From: a virus
DNA: 64,000 nucleotides
Strand: one strand, 5' to 3'
Virus record (IMG/VR): IMGVR_UViG_3300044691_000591
Span: 20,850-84,849 of that record
In this document: in pieces, positions 40,769 through 47,562 of the stretch
Position numbering within the stretch: position 1 is the stretch's first letter
Layout of the letters: every line of letters starts with the position of its first letter
Notes under the pieces: generated by a model
Told to the model about the DNA's origin: nothing
Seen by the model: the letters and a program-made list of their open reading frames with translations, nothing else
Database searches by the model: none
Program-made: the position numbers and the translations under genes

Positions 40769-41016
40769 GCCGGGCTCCCGAGCTGGTTGGGCTCCAGGGA
40801 GAAGAACAGGACCGTCGGGGGCTGGCCGCCAGTGGCGTCCTTCATCACGAAGGCGCGGACGACCTCGTACACCTCGGCGCGGGTCTGGCCCGGCTCCGGG
40901 GTGAAGGTGGAGCGCCAGGTGCCGGAGATTTCGCCGTCCCGGGTGGGCCACTGTGCGGACATGACCCAGTGGTGGCTGCCCTGCGGGTTCGGGCCGGGAG
41001 GCGTCGGGGTGCTCAT
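40765..41016 (-). CDS. Paralogue 1 of a tandem pair
   Basis: 83 residues; HHWVMSAQWPTRDGEISGTW, YEVVRAFVMKDATGGQPPTV, then LFFSLEPNQLGSPA. It aligns with the next upstream gene's product over the whole length: HWVMSA against HWIMTA, GTWRST against GTFDGS, and VLFFSLEPNQLG against VLFFSLTPDAIG. The fold looks alpha-beta with a final strand. The two are co-translated through an ATGA overlap. Function unknown. Confidence 0.7.
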   Translation of the reverse strand: MSTPTPPGPNPQGSHHWVMSAQWPTRDGEISGTWRSTFTPEPGQTRAEVYEVVRAFVMKDATGGQPPTVLFFSLEPNQLGSPA

Positions 41017-41249
41017 GCCGCACCGCCGATGGCGTCCGGTGTGAGCGAGAAGAACAGGACGACGAACTCGGCACTGCCGATCTTGTCGGCCACGATGTCG
41101 CGGATGACGTTGTAGCTGCTGGTGTGGGTGTGCATGCCGGGGACGGCGTTGATCGATCCGTCGAAGGTTCCCTGGAGTCCACGGGGCGATAGGGCCGTCA
41201 TGATCCAGTGGAGTTCGATCTCGGGGAGCCCTGCCTCGGCGGCGTTCAC
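41013..41249 (-). CDS. Paralogue 2 of a tandem pair
   Basis: 78 residues from a GTG at 41249; ELHWIMTALSPRGLQGTFDG, then NVIRDIVADKIGSAEFVVLF and FSLTPDAIGGAA. It is the upstream member of the pair with the gene at 40765. About a third of positions agree, so the duplication is old. The overlap of start and stop codons keeps the pair translationally coupled. It may form a heterodimer with its partner. Confidence 0.7.
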   Translation of the reverse strand: MNAAEAGLPEIELHWIMTALSPRGLQGTFDGSINAVPGMHTHTSSYNVIRDIVADKIGSAEFVVLFFSLTPDAIGGAA

Positions 41250-41485
41250 GCCGCACCGCCGGGCAGGTCCTCGCCGAACGCCCGGTCGGCCGCGAACTGG
41301 AACCGGTCGTAGCTGCCGTAAGCCCCGAGGGCGTGGTCGACGTCAGCGTCGGTGGGCCAGGTGGCGGGGACCTCGGTGAGCGGACGCGACGGCGGGGCCG
41401 GAAGGGCGGTGACCCGAGCGCCGGAGCTGGGCTCTGACGGCGAGGGGGTGACGTGGTCAATGAGGTTGGCGCTACGATCTGCCAT
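41246..41485 (-). CDS. First gene of the leftward transfer operon, unknown
   Basis: 79 residues; MADRSANLIDHVTPSPSEPS, a Pro/Ser-rich disordered start, then PATWPTDADVDHALGAYGSY and FQFAADRAFGEDLPGGAA, which is helical and acidic. It is the promoter-proximal gene of the unit that leads into the TraB-like gene. The TGCAACCA repeats upstream are placed to control it. Confidence 0.55.
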   Translation of the reverse strand: MADRSANLIDHVTPSPSEPSSGARVTALPAPPSRPLTEVPATWPTDADVDHALGAYGSYDRFQFAADRAFGEDLPGGAA

Positions 41486-41528
41486 GTTCGCTTCCTGTTC
41501 AGAGCAGGTGGCGGATGTACTCAGCCCG

Positions 41529-41619
41529 GTGTGCAACCACCGGATTGAGGTTGGGCCGCCGGGTGTGCAACCACCCGGCGGCCGTTCTGCGGCCCCGATC
41601 CGACTGCAACACCGGATTG
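41529..41619. promoter_or_regulatory. Three TGCAACCACCGGATTG-type operator repeats
   Basis: Within the divergent gap 41486-41695, copies lie at 41529-41547 (GTGTGCAACCACCGGATTG), 41563-41578 (GTGTGCAACCACCCGG) and 41605-41619 (TGCAACACCGGATTG). All are in the same orientation. TTGACC at 41660-41665 is a possible -35 for the rightward gene, though no good -10 follows. A TGCAACCA copy also lies ahead of the repressor at 43407, so one regulator may read both regions. Confidence 0.65.
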
Positions 41620-41695
41620 GGGCTTTGTGTTGTGCGGGTTCCAACATACGCAGACCCGATTGACCGCGTCAACAAGGTACGGGAGACTTCACCAT

Positions 41696-41965
41696 ATGCC
41701 GACGACCTCCACCGGAGAGGAGCACCCCGACCTGATGACCATTCCGGAGATCGCCGCGTACAAGGGCCTCACCCGGCAGCGGATCCACAAGCTGGCCACG
41801 ACCGATCCGAACTGGCCAGCCCCCGCGATTCAGGCAGCCAGGACTCGTGTCTACCGGCGCACGGACGTCGACTTGTACTTCGAGACGCGCCAGGTCAATC
41901 CGGGACGCCGCACGGATCTGGAGTCGAAGCCCGACGCCACCCCACCGTCCGAGCAAGGAGCCTGA
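41696..41965 (+). CDS. Excisionase-like winged-helix protein
   Basis: 89 residues from the ATG at 41696. LMTIPEIAAYKGLTRQRIHK is the helix-turn-helix of MerR/Xis-type proteins, followed by a wing (TRVYRRTDVDLYFETR). These bind DNA as excisionases or regulators. It is divergent from the transfer operon and directly next to the TGCAACCA repeats, so control of that operon is likely. It resembles the smaller protein at 43482 in layout. Confidence 0.75.
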   Translation: MPTTSTGEEHPDLMTIPEIAAYKGLTRQRIHKLATTDPNWPAPAIQAARTRVYRRTDVDLYFETRQVNPGRRTDLESKPDATPPSEQGA

Positions 41966-41967
41966 TC

Positions 41968-42219
41968 ATGTCCGCCCGCTGCGACTTCACCGACCTGCCC
42001 GTAGACCAGTGCAGCCACTGCCTGAAGCAGCCCGACCCGGAGCGGGAGGAGCGCCGCGAGCTGGCCGCGCTGCTCGGCCGGCCGGGTTGGGTCGCGTCGT
42101 CGTTCCGTGGCCAGTGCGGGCATTGCGGGGAGTGGTACGGGGCTGGGATGCCGATCCATATTGCCCGGGATGAGCGGGCCTGGGTGGGCGGCTGCTGCGC
42201 GGACGTGTTCCAGCAGTAG
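41968..42219 (+). CDS. Zinc-ribbon-like small protein
   Basis: 83 residues, ATG at 41968 with AAGGAG upstream. Two Cys clusters are visible: CSHCLKQ at the start and QCGHCGEWYGAGMPIHI with GGCCADVFQQ later. The pattern fits a small zinc-binding fold of a type common in actinophages. It is co-transcribed with the winged-helix protein, 2 bases apart. It could bind nucleic acid or a partner protein. Confidence 0.65.
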   Translation: MSARCDFTDLPVDQCSHCLKQPDPEREERRELAALLGRPGWVASSFRGQCGHCGEWYGAGMPIHIARDERAWVGGCCADVFQQ

Positions 42220-42233
42220 CCCGGGCATGCAGG

Positions 42234-42264
42234 AGCGCCCCCGACCGCGATGGTCGGGGGCGCT
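42234..42264. terminator. 13-bp perfect hairpin between convergent genes
   Basis: AGCGCCCCCGACC at 42234-42246 pairs perfectly with 42252-42264 across a 5-base loop. It sits between the rightward gene ending at 42219 and the leftward gene ending at 42278 and can serve both. Confidence 0.82.
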
Positions 42265-42277
42265 CTGTCGTGCCGTC

Positions 42278-42547
42278 CTACCCGAGCTTGCTCCGCCCGG
42301 TCTTCCCGCGCTGCGCGGGCGCCTTGCCGGCGCGCCTGGGTCCGCGGGTGCGGGGCTTGATCATGCCGTCGGCGAGGTTGATCCCGGGCAGTGCTGCAAC
42401 GGCGGCGGGATGGTTGGGCTGGCAGGTGGCGCAGAAGATCTCCGACGCCGGTCCCTCGGGGTAGGTCATGGTCGAGGGCGGCAGGTAGTGGTTGCCGCAG
42501 CGCTCGTCCTGGCAGACGAAGATCCCGCGGGTGATGTCGTCGGTCAT
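42278..42547 (-). CDS. Zinc-ribbon protein with basic tail
   Basis: 89 residues from the ATG at 42547. FVCQDERCGNHYLPP and IFCATCQPNHP give two Cys pairs for a zinc site. A Lys/Arg-rich C-terminus (MIKPRTRGPRRAGKAPAQRG) suggests nucleic-acid binding. It overlaps the upstream small zinc-finger gene by 4 bases. Function unknown. Confidence 0.65.
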   Translation of the reverse strand: MTDDITRGIFVCQDERCGNHYLPPSTMTYPEGPASEIFCATCQPNHPAAVAALPGINLADGMIKPRTRGPRRAGKAPAQRGKTGRSKLG

Positions 42548-42699
42548 CCGATCCTCCCGGATCCGCCGCAGCTGGAGCAGGTGCCGTAGGTGTGGTGGGC
42601 GACGGGCACGGTCTCGCCCTTCTCGTTGATCTCGTAGGTGTATTCGACCTTGGGTGTCTGGCCGCTTCCGCCGCACGCCGAGCAGGGCTGGTCGGGCAT
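42544..42699 (-). CDS. 51-residue DnaJ-type zinc-finger protein
   Basis: 51 residues with two CxxCxGxG units: CSACGGSGQTPK near the start and CSSCGGSGRIG at the end. These are the DnaJ zinc-centre repeats, here without any J domain. A short charged loop lies between them. GGAGG lies six bases before the ATG. Such minimal zinc proteins recur in actinophage early regions. The 127-base gap up to 42826 holds no other gene that I can support. Confidence 0.7.
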   Translation of the reverse strand: MPDQPCSACGGSGQTPKVEYTYEINEKGETVPVAHHTYGTCSSCGGSGRIG

Positions 42700-42826
42700 C
42701 GTCGCCTCCGAGGGTTGAGGTCTATCCACGGTAGCGGCGCCGGGGCTGGCAGAGGAGATGGTCACCCGAACGTGAGCGGCGCGCCCCGTGCCCCTTCGTT
42801 GTGCTCGACGCGCGCCGCAGGACAGG

Positions 42827-43378
42827 CTAGCGGGGCGGGTCGTCGTCGGTGGCGGGCCCGATGTGCGTGGGTGGGGTCACGCCGGCCTGGCGGTAGGCCT
42901 CGCTGAGCGCGGGGGAGAGGCGGATCTCGCCCGATAGCGTACTGCGGAAGTGTCGGCGGCCGGGCGGCTTGGCGCGGGACTCGAAGGCGTTCCAGTACTC
43001 GCCGTCGTCGTCGGGCGGCACGTGCAGTGGCCGGTTGCCCTCGGCCCAGTCCCAGACGCGCTCGGCCTCGTTCATGTAGTCCGAGATCAGCACGATGCGC
43101 CCCTCGGCCGTCGGCGGTAGGAGCAGGGCGGACGGCGGGACGTCGAAGACCACGGCGAGGGCCATGAGGTCGTCCGTGTCGACGCGGCGGGTGCCGCCCT
43201 CGATCTTGCTGATTGCTGAGGCGGCGATCGGGCGGCCCAGTTCGGCCAGCTCCTCGGAGAGCTTGTAGGTCGACATGCCCAGGGCGTTGCGGATGCGGGC
43301 GACGTTCACGGCCACGACCTGCCCGGTTGGGCCCAGCTCGTTGGCTCGCCGCCTTGTCACGCTCTCATCTGCCGCCAT
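42827..43378 (-). CDS. XRE-family repressor
   Basis: 183 residues. The N-terminal Cro/C1-type domain is at residues 20-75: VARIRNALGMSTYKLSEELA, then AASAISKIEGGTRRVDTDDL. The C-terminal half has no peptidase signature, so it is not of LexA/CI autocleaving type and may sense a partner or ligand. It is divergent from the excisionase-like gene and the replication genes, the usual place for an immunity repressor. The TGCAACCA motif at 43407-43414 lies directly in its promoter gap. Confidence 0.8.
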   Translation of the reverse strand: MAADESVTRRRANELGPTGQVVAVNVARIRNALGMSTYKLSEELAELGRPIAASAISKIEGGTRRVDTDDLMALAVVFDVPPSALLLPPTAEGRIVLISDYMNEAERVWDWAEGNRPLHVPPDDDGEYWNAFESRAKPPGRRHFRSTLSGEIRLSPALSEAYRQAGVTPPTHIGPATDDDPPR

Positions 43379-43481
43379 GCGGGCAGCCTCTCACGCGATC
43401 TACCCCTGCAACCAACGACACGGGGCGAGTTCGCCGTATATACTTCTAACATCGCAGCACGCGAGTGACTGAAGGAAGCAA
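43379..43481. promoter_or_regulatory. Divergent promoter/operator region of the switch
   Basis: TGCAACCA at 43407-43414 repeats the core found at 41532-41539 and 41566-41573. TATACT at 43439-43444 within the AT-rich GTATATACTTCTAAC is a good -10 for the rightward gene. The reverse strand of the same run gives TATATA for the repressor direction. GGAAG at 43474-43478 is the rightward ribosome site. Overlap of both promoters with one operator would make a simple switch. Confidence 0.55.
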
Positions 43482-43709
43482 ATGCCTACGGAAGCAACGC
43501 GCCTGGTCGGAGACCCGGAAGACCTGCTCACCGCGCAGGAGGTCTCCGCGATCACCCGACTCAGGCCCCAGACCCTCGCCGACCACCGCTACAAGAAGGT
43601 CGGCATCCCCTACATCAAGCTCGGCACCAACCCGCGCGCGCCGGTCCGCTACCGCCGCCGGGACGTCGACGCCTACATGACCGACCCGCTCGCCGAGGCC
43701 AACGGCTAG
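43482..43709 (+). CDS. Excisionase-like winged-helix protein, second
   Basis: 75 residues. LLTAQEVSAITRLRPQTLAD is a MerR/Xis-type helix-turn-helix, and VRYRRRDVDAYMTDP the wing plus final helix. It is first in the rightward replication unit and divergent from the XRE repressor. It could be a Cro-like antagonist, an excisionase or a replication regulator. No integrase is present in the window to pair with. Confidence 0.75.
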   Translation: MPTEATRLVGDPEDLLTAQEVSAITRLRPQTLADHRYKKVGIPYIKLGTNPRAPVRYRRRDVDAYMTDPLAEANG

Positions 43710-43756
43710 GGCGACCGCGCAGACCTGTCCTGACGCGACGTCCGAGAGAGAAGCAA

Positions 43757-44647
43757 GTGAGCCTTGAAGCGATGGACTGGGTGTGGAATCACTCCCGCTC
43801 CAAAGGTGTCGGCCGCATGGTGATGCTGGCCCTCGCCGACAAGGCGCTGCCCGCGACGGCGGACTGCCGGGCCTACGGCTCCTACCGCTTCCTGGCACAG
43901 CGGGCGAACTGCACCCAAGGGGCGATCACTGAGGCGCTCGACGGACTGTATTCGCTGGGCGAGTTGGAATTGCTGCCGGAGAAGGGGCCGATGGGCGCGG
44001 CGACGTACCGGCTGCCGAAAGCGGTTGGCCATACCCGTCCCGTGCGCGGCAATCGCTCGGCTCACCCGAGCGATTCAGACGCGAAGGCTCGAAAGGAATC
44101 GCTCGGCTCAGCCGAGCAGCAGGTGCACGGCTCAGCCGTGCGATCTGAAGCCGAATCGCTCGGCTCAGCCGACCACAACACCACCACCCCACCAAAGACC
44201 ACCACCTCCGCGCCTACCGACCCGCCTGCCTCTGGTGACACCAAGGGAGGAGGTGGAGGAGACCAGCAACAGGAAGCCGAGGCCTTCCTCCAGTCGCTGC
44301 CTTCACCTTGGACGGCAGGACGGAAGACCGCCCGCGAGCTCGCCCCGCTGCTCCTGGAACGGACAGGCGAACAGGGCTGGCAACTGGACGCCGACCTCGC
44401 CGCGCAGCTGAGCAAGAACGCCACCGGCGTCAACCACCCCGCCTCCGTCCTGCGGGCCCGCATCGACGACCTCCCGAAGAAGCCCACCGCCAAAACCCGG
44501 GCCTCGCCATCACTCCCGCCTTGGTGCGGCCAGTGCGGCGACAAGGACCCGGCCGCCGAGACCGACGCCGCCCGGCGCTTCCACCACCTCAACGACGGCA
44601 GCAGCCAACGCTGCCACTGCCACCCCGCACACCAGAAAGCAGCCTGA
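43757..44647 (+). CDS. Replication initiator with internal iterons
   Basis: 296 residues from the GTG at 43757. Residues about 5-90 form a winged helix-turn-helix of the phage replication type (DWVWNHSRSKGVGRMVMLAL, YRFLAQRANCTQGAITEALD). Residues about 95-175 are a low-complexity linker whose codons contain the palindromic iterons. The C-terminal part has helices and a Cys/His finish (WCGQCGDKDP and RCHCHPAHQ) that may bind zinc. It directly precedes and overlaps a DnaB-type helicase, as O precedes P in lambda. It should bind the internal iterons and load the helicase. It has no endonuclease motif, so theta replication is likely. Confidence 0.8.
   Translation: MSLEAMDWVWNHSRSKGVGRMVMLALADKALPATADCRAYGSYRFLAQRANCTQGAITEALDGLYSLGELELLPEKGPMGAATYRLPKAVGHTRPVRGNRSAHPSDSDAKARKESLGSAEQQVHGSAVRSEAESLGSADHNTTTPPKTTTSAPTDPPASGDTKGGGGGDQQQEAEAFLQSLPSPWTAGRKTARELAPLLLERTGEQGWQLDADLAAQLSKNATGVNHPASVLRARIDDLPKKPTAKTRASPSLPPWCGQCGDKDPAAETDAARRFHHLNDGSSQRCHCHPAHQKAA
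44051..44173. repeat. Palindromic iterons, candidate replication origin
   Basis: Four related palindromes lie in the initiator gene. AATCGCTCGG and CCGAGCGATT flank CTCAC at 44051-44075. GCTCGGCTCAGCCGAGC at 44101-44117 is perfect. GCACGGCTCAGCCGTGC is at 44125-44141. AATCGCTCGGCTCAGCCGAC is at 44154-44173. Centres lie 46, 24 and 33 bases apart. A strand-biased C/A-rich tract follows at 44174-44214. They encode the linker words RSAHPSD, ESLGSAE, HGSAV and ESLGSAD. Confidence 0.75.
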
Positions 44648-46014
44648 TGAACCGCGACGAAGCACCGCCCTACCCGGACGAACAGGAGCAGCAGCGCGGC
44701 GACCGAGTCCCCCCGTGCAACCTCCACGCCGAGCAGTGCGTGATCGGCGGCATGCTCCTCTCGAAGGAAGCCATCACCGAAGCCACCGAGATCATCGGCC
44801 CCGGCGACTACTACCGGCCCGCCCACGAGTTCATCCACCGCGCCGTCCTCGACGTGTACGGGCGCGGCGAACCGGCCGACAAGGTCACCGTCGCCGCCGA
44901 GCTGGAGAAGACCGGCCGCACCCGGGAAGCCGGCGGCCCGGACTACCTGAACCTGTGCCTGTCCGTCACCCCGTCAGCGGCGAATGCGGGCTGGTACGCG
45001 GAGGAGGTGCTGCGCACCGCGATCCTGCGCCGCATCATCGGCGCGGGCACGGAACTGATCGGGATCGGGTTCCAGCCCGGCGCGGGGACGGCGAACGAGG
45101 CCCTGGACCGTGCCGCCGCAACACTGCAGTCGCTCACGGCCACAGTGGGCATGTCGATGACCAGCCGCGAGAAGCCGCTCCGCGACGTCCTCGCCGCGAC
45201 GATGGACAACTACGACTCCGACGACGGCAACTACCTCCCGCTGCCCTACAAGGACCTGCGCATCAGGGTCCCGATGGAGCCCGGCGACTTCGCGGTCGTA
45301 GCCGCCACCCCCGGGACGGGCAAGACGACGATCCTCACCGACATGGCCCGCTGCCTGTCGATCAAGCACAACCGCAGGTCGTTCTTCGGCAGCATGGAGA
45401 TGCCTCACACCCAGATTGGCCAGCGCATCCTGTGCGCCGAAGCGCGCGTCGACCTGAACCGCTTTCGCACCCGGGCCCTCACCGAGGAAGACCGGCAGCG
45501 GGTCGACCAGACGCAGAAGCGGATCGAGAACTATCCGCTGGTGATCGACGACTCCACCGCCGTGCCGGTGTCGCGCATGCGTACCCGCCTGCGCCAGCTC
45601 CAGGCTGCAGGCGAACTGCCGGAGCTGTACATCGTGGACTACCTGCAGATCGCCAAGGCGGAGGCTGAGTCGAACGCGAACCGCACCATCCAGGTCGACC
45701 ACATCGCCCGCAGCCTGCGGAACCTGGCCATGGACTTCGGGATCGTCGTGGTGGCCGCAGCGCAGCTGAACCGGCAGACGACGTCGCGGGCCGACCGGGT
45801 GCCGCAACTGTCGGACCTCCGCGAATCCGGCGGCATCGAGCAGGCGTGCACGATCGCCCTGCTGCTGGACCGGCCGGAGGTCTACGAGAAGGAGACTCCG
45901 CGCGCGGGGGAGATGGACATTCACGTCGCCAAGAACCGCATGGGCAGCACGGGCCGGCTGACCGTGGCCTACCAGGGCCACTACTGCCGCGCCGTCGACA
46001 TGGCTGCGGACTGA
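44647..46014 (+). CDS. DnaB-type replicative helicase
   Basis: 455 residues. The N-terminal DnaB domain (residues 25-130) has LHAEQCVIGGMLLSKEAITE. The helicase core has ATPGTGKTTIL (Walker A, near residue 222) and LYIVDYLQIAKAE (Walker B, near 330), then VVVAAAQLNRQTTSR and DLRESGGIEQACTIALLLDR, all family marks. It would form a ring that unwinds DNA at the iteron origin just upstream. The start overlaps the initiator stop. Length is normal for phage DnaB proteins. The host loader or an initiator-borne loader is needed; none is obvious here. Confidence 0.92.
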   Translation: MNRDEAPPYPDEQEQQRGDRVPPCNLHAEQCVIGGMLLSKEAITEATEIIGPGDYYRPAHEFIHRAVLDVYGRGEPADKVTVAAELEKTGRTREAGGPDYLNLCLSVTPSAANAGWYAEEVLRTAILRRIIGAGTELIGIGFQPGAGTANEALDRAAATLQSLTATVGMSMTSREKPLRDVLAATMDNYDSDDGNYLPLPYKDLRIRVPMEPGDFAVVAATPGTGKTTILTDMARCLSIKHNRRSFFGSMEMPHTQIGQRILCAEARVDLNRFRTRALTEEDRQRVDQTQKRIENYPLVIDDSTAVPVSRMRTRLRQLQAAGELPELYIVDYLQIAKAEAESNANRTIQVDHIARSLRNLAMDFGIVVVAAAQLNRQTTSRADRVPQLSDLRESGGIEQACTIALLLDRPEVYEKETPRAGEMDIHVAKNRMGSTGRLTVAYQGHYCRAVDMAAD

Positions 46015-46070
46015 ACCTGCAGCTCAGAGCCAATCTCGTCAATCTCGTCACTACCCCAAGGAGAACCACC

Positions 46071-46472
46071 ATGAGCCTCGCCATCCAGGCCGACGACATC
46101 ACCGCAGTCCTGCTCGCCGACGGCTGGCACAGCGTCAGCAGCGGATTCGACGTCGACGCCTACGAGTTCAAGCTCGGGAGCCTGCTGATCCACGGCGGCG
46201 GAACGAATGACGTCTGCGGTTCCGGCTTCGTCTTCACCGAGCCGGACGGTGTTCGCACCGCTGGCCCGCTCACGTCGATCCTCGCGGTGCGCCGCGGTGT
46301 CGCTTCGCCCAAGGCTGCCGACGGCACGGTCATCCCGGAGTGGTGCGGCGAGTGCGACGGCCCCGAGTTGGAGAAGCGGTGGGTGGACGTGCCGACAGGC
46401 ACCACTCGCCGCGCCGCGAAGCGCTGCCCGCGCTGCAACCCGCACGCCGCGAAGGATGCGACGCAGGGCTAG
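46071..46472 (+). CDS. Zinc-finger protein downstream of the helicase
   Basis: 133 residues, ATG at 46071 with AAGGAG upstream. An alpha-beta first half (ITAVLLADGWHSVSSGFDVD, FKLGSLLIHGGGTNDVCGSG) is followed by WCGECDGPELEKRWVDVPTG and RCPRCNPHA, a zinc ribbon. A short direct repeat CAATCTCGT lies just upstream. It ends against a leftward gene with a 4-base overlap. Function unknown. Confidence 0.6.
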   Translation: MSLAIQADDITAVLLADGWHSVSSGFDVDAYEFKLGSLLIHGGGTNDVCGSGFVFTEPDGVRTAGPLTSILAVRRGVASPKAADGTVIPEWCGECDGPELEKRWVDVPTGTTRRAAKRCPRCNPHAAKDATQG

Positions 46473-46909
46473 GCAGCCGTCGGCAACTGGGCGGGGCGAT
46501 TCACCACCCAGTGCTCGTGGACTGTGATGAGACCCCGGCAGCCATGGATGTACAGCCAGTCGTCGCTCCACTGCACGGGATAGATCTGGTCGGGCACGAG
46601 GCCCAGGACGCCTTCCCGTGCCGGGTCGAAAGGCAGTTCCACGGTGTGCGAGACGAAGCCGGCCGGGTCCAGTTCGAGATCCAATAGCAGCGGCTCCGGG
46701 ACGTCGTCCAGTGGGAACCAGCTCACGGCTACGACGTGCTGGGCCGCGATCTGCGTCAGCACGTTGCCGCCCTGCTCCTCGACCATGAGGTTGTCGGGCT
46801 CGGTTCGCGCGTTGAAGTCGGTCGCCCAGGGGTGGCTCGCAGCGAGCAGATGTTTCCCGTACTCCGTCATGTGCAGTCGTGCGGGCTGCGGGATCTGGTT
46901 GGCGACCAT
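46469..46909 (-). CDS. Leftward protein of unknown function
   Basis: 146 residues; ARLHMTEYGKHLLAASHPWA, DNLMVEEQGGNVLTQIAAQH, LLLDLELDPAGFVSHTVELP, WLYIHGCRGLITVHEHWVVN. A mixed alpha-beta fold is likely. It is reversed relative to the replication unit and shares its direction with the RHH gene next to it. No catalytic motif stands out, and it may be an inserted accessory gene. Confidence 0.6.
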   Translation of the reverse strand: MVANQIPQPARLHMTEYGKHLLAASHPWATDFNARTEPDNLMVEEQGGNVLTQIAAQHVVAVSWFPLDDVPEPLLLDLELDPAGFVSHTVELPFDPAREGVLGLVPDQIYPVQWSDDWLYIHGCRGLITVHEHWVVNRPAQLPTAA

Positions 46910-46966
46910 GGGAACCTCCCACCTTCCAGCCTGCGCGCATGTCCCGCCCGCCGCCTGTCGGGCTGG

Positions 46967-47146
46967 TCAGCCGTCGGGGCCGGTCGGTGGCTTGGCCGGC
47001 GTGGAGACGTAGCGGTGGAGCGCGGTGAGGATCACGTCGGTGAGCGTGGTGTCCTCGGCTGCGGCCTTCTCCTTCGCGGCAGCCCAGAGGCCGTCGGGGA
47101 CGCGGATGTTGCGCAGCTTGGTCTTGCCGGTGGCGGGCCGGGCCAT
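46967..47146 (-). CDS. Ribbon-helix-helix repressor
   Basis: 59 residues from the ATG at 47146. KTKLRNIRVPDGLWAAAKEK is the ribbon and first helix, AEDTTLTDVILTALHRYVST the second helix. This is a small dimeric ribbon-helix-helix DNA-binding protein. The gap upstream (47147-47270) carries repeats of AGGTGCATA type, which suit an RHH operator. It probably represses itself and the divergent early unit that starts at 47271. Confidence 0.8.
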   Translation of the reverse strand: MARPATGKTKLRNIRVPDGLWAAAKEKAAAEDTTLTDVILTALHRYVSTPAKPPTGPDG

Positions 47147-47166
47147 GGTGAAGGCTCCTCGAATCT

Positions 47167-47249
47167 GTAGGTGCATAAACCTAGCATCACCTGCCGGAAG
47201 CGGCTTGACAAGGGTGCATAGTGAGTGCGATCGTAGGTACATAAACCCA
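47167..47249. promoter_or_regulatory. RHH operator repeats and promoter
   Basis: GTAGGTGCATAAACCTA at 47167-47183 and GTAGGTACATAAACCCA at 47233-47249 are direct repeats. The first also has TAGGT and ACCTA arms. A weaker GGGTGCATA is at 47212-47220. TTGACA at 47205-47210 is a consensus -35 for the rightward unit, although no good -10 lies 17 bases on. GGGGAG at 47259-47264 is the ribosome site of the next gene. Confidence 0.7.
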
Positions 47250-47270
47250 TAGCCAGCAGGGGAGACGGTC

Positions 47271-47525
47271 ATGAACAGCATCGAACTCCGCGAGTCGTCC
47301 GACCCGGACCGCGTTGCAGCCCTCGCCCTGACCGTCGAAGACATCGCCTTCCAGCTCGCGCAGATCGCAGCCCAGGCCAACGACGACGAGGTAGCCCACG
47401 GCATGGAGGACAACCTCCGCGACACCGTTCTCCGCGCCATCGCCGCCGGACACCCGGATGCGATGCTGCTCGCTGCCGCCGCGCTCCGCAGCGAGGACAT
47501 CGACTTCGCCCGCTACTACGCCTGA
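47271..47525 (+). CDS. Small helical acidic protein
   Basis: 84 residues; VAALALTVEDIAFQLAQIAA, HGMEDNLRDTVLRAIAAGHP, LLAAAALRSEDIDFARYYA. All helix, acidic, no Cys. It is the first gene after the RHH operator with a good ribosome site. It could be an antagonist or adaptor, but no family is known to me. Confidence 0.65.
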   Translation: MNSIELRESSDPDRVAALALTVEDIAFQLAQIAAQANDDEVAHGMEDNLRDTVLRAIAAGHPDAMLLAAAALRSEDIDFARYYA

Positions 47526-47562
47526 CGTCCCGTCTCATCCCACCCACCCGAAGGAGAACCGC

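Noticed and set aside
42827-43378. Autocleaving CI/LexA-type repressor
   Set aside because: The C-terminal half of the XRE protein lacks the Ala-Gly cleavage pair and the Ser/Lys dyad pattern.
26315-43515. GACCCGGA-type octamers as TraB recognition sites
   Set aside because: I saw only isolated copies, inside the terminase and near the second winged-helix gene. No direct-repeat array like that of the pSVH1 clt region was seen.
44051-44173. Terminator hairpins inside the initiator gene
   Set aside because: The palindromes are several, related in sequence, and lie within a coding linker before the helicase gene. Termination there would cut the operon.
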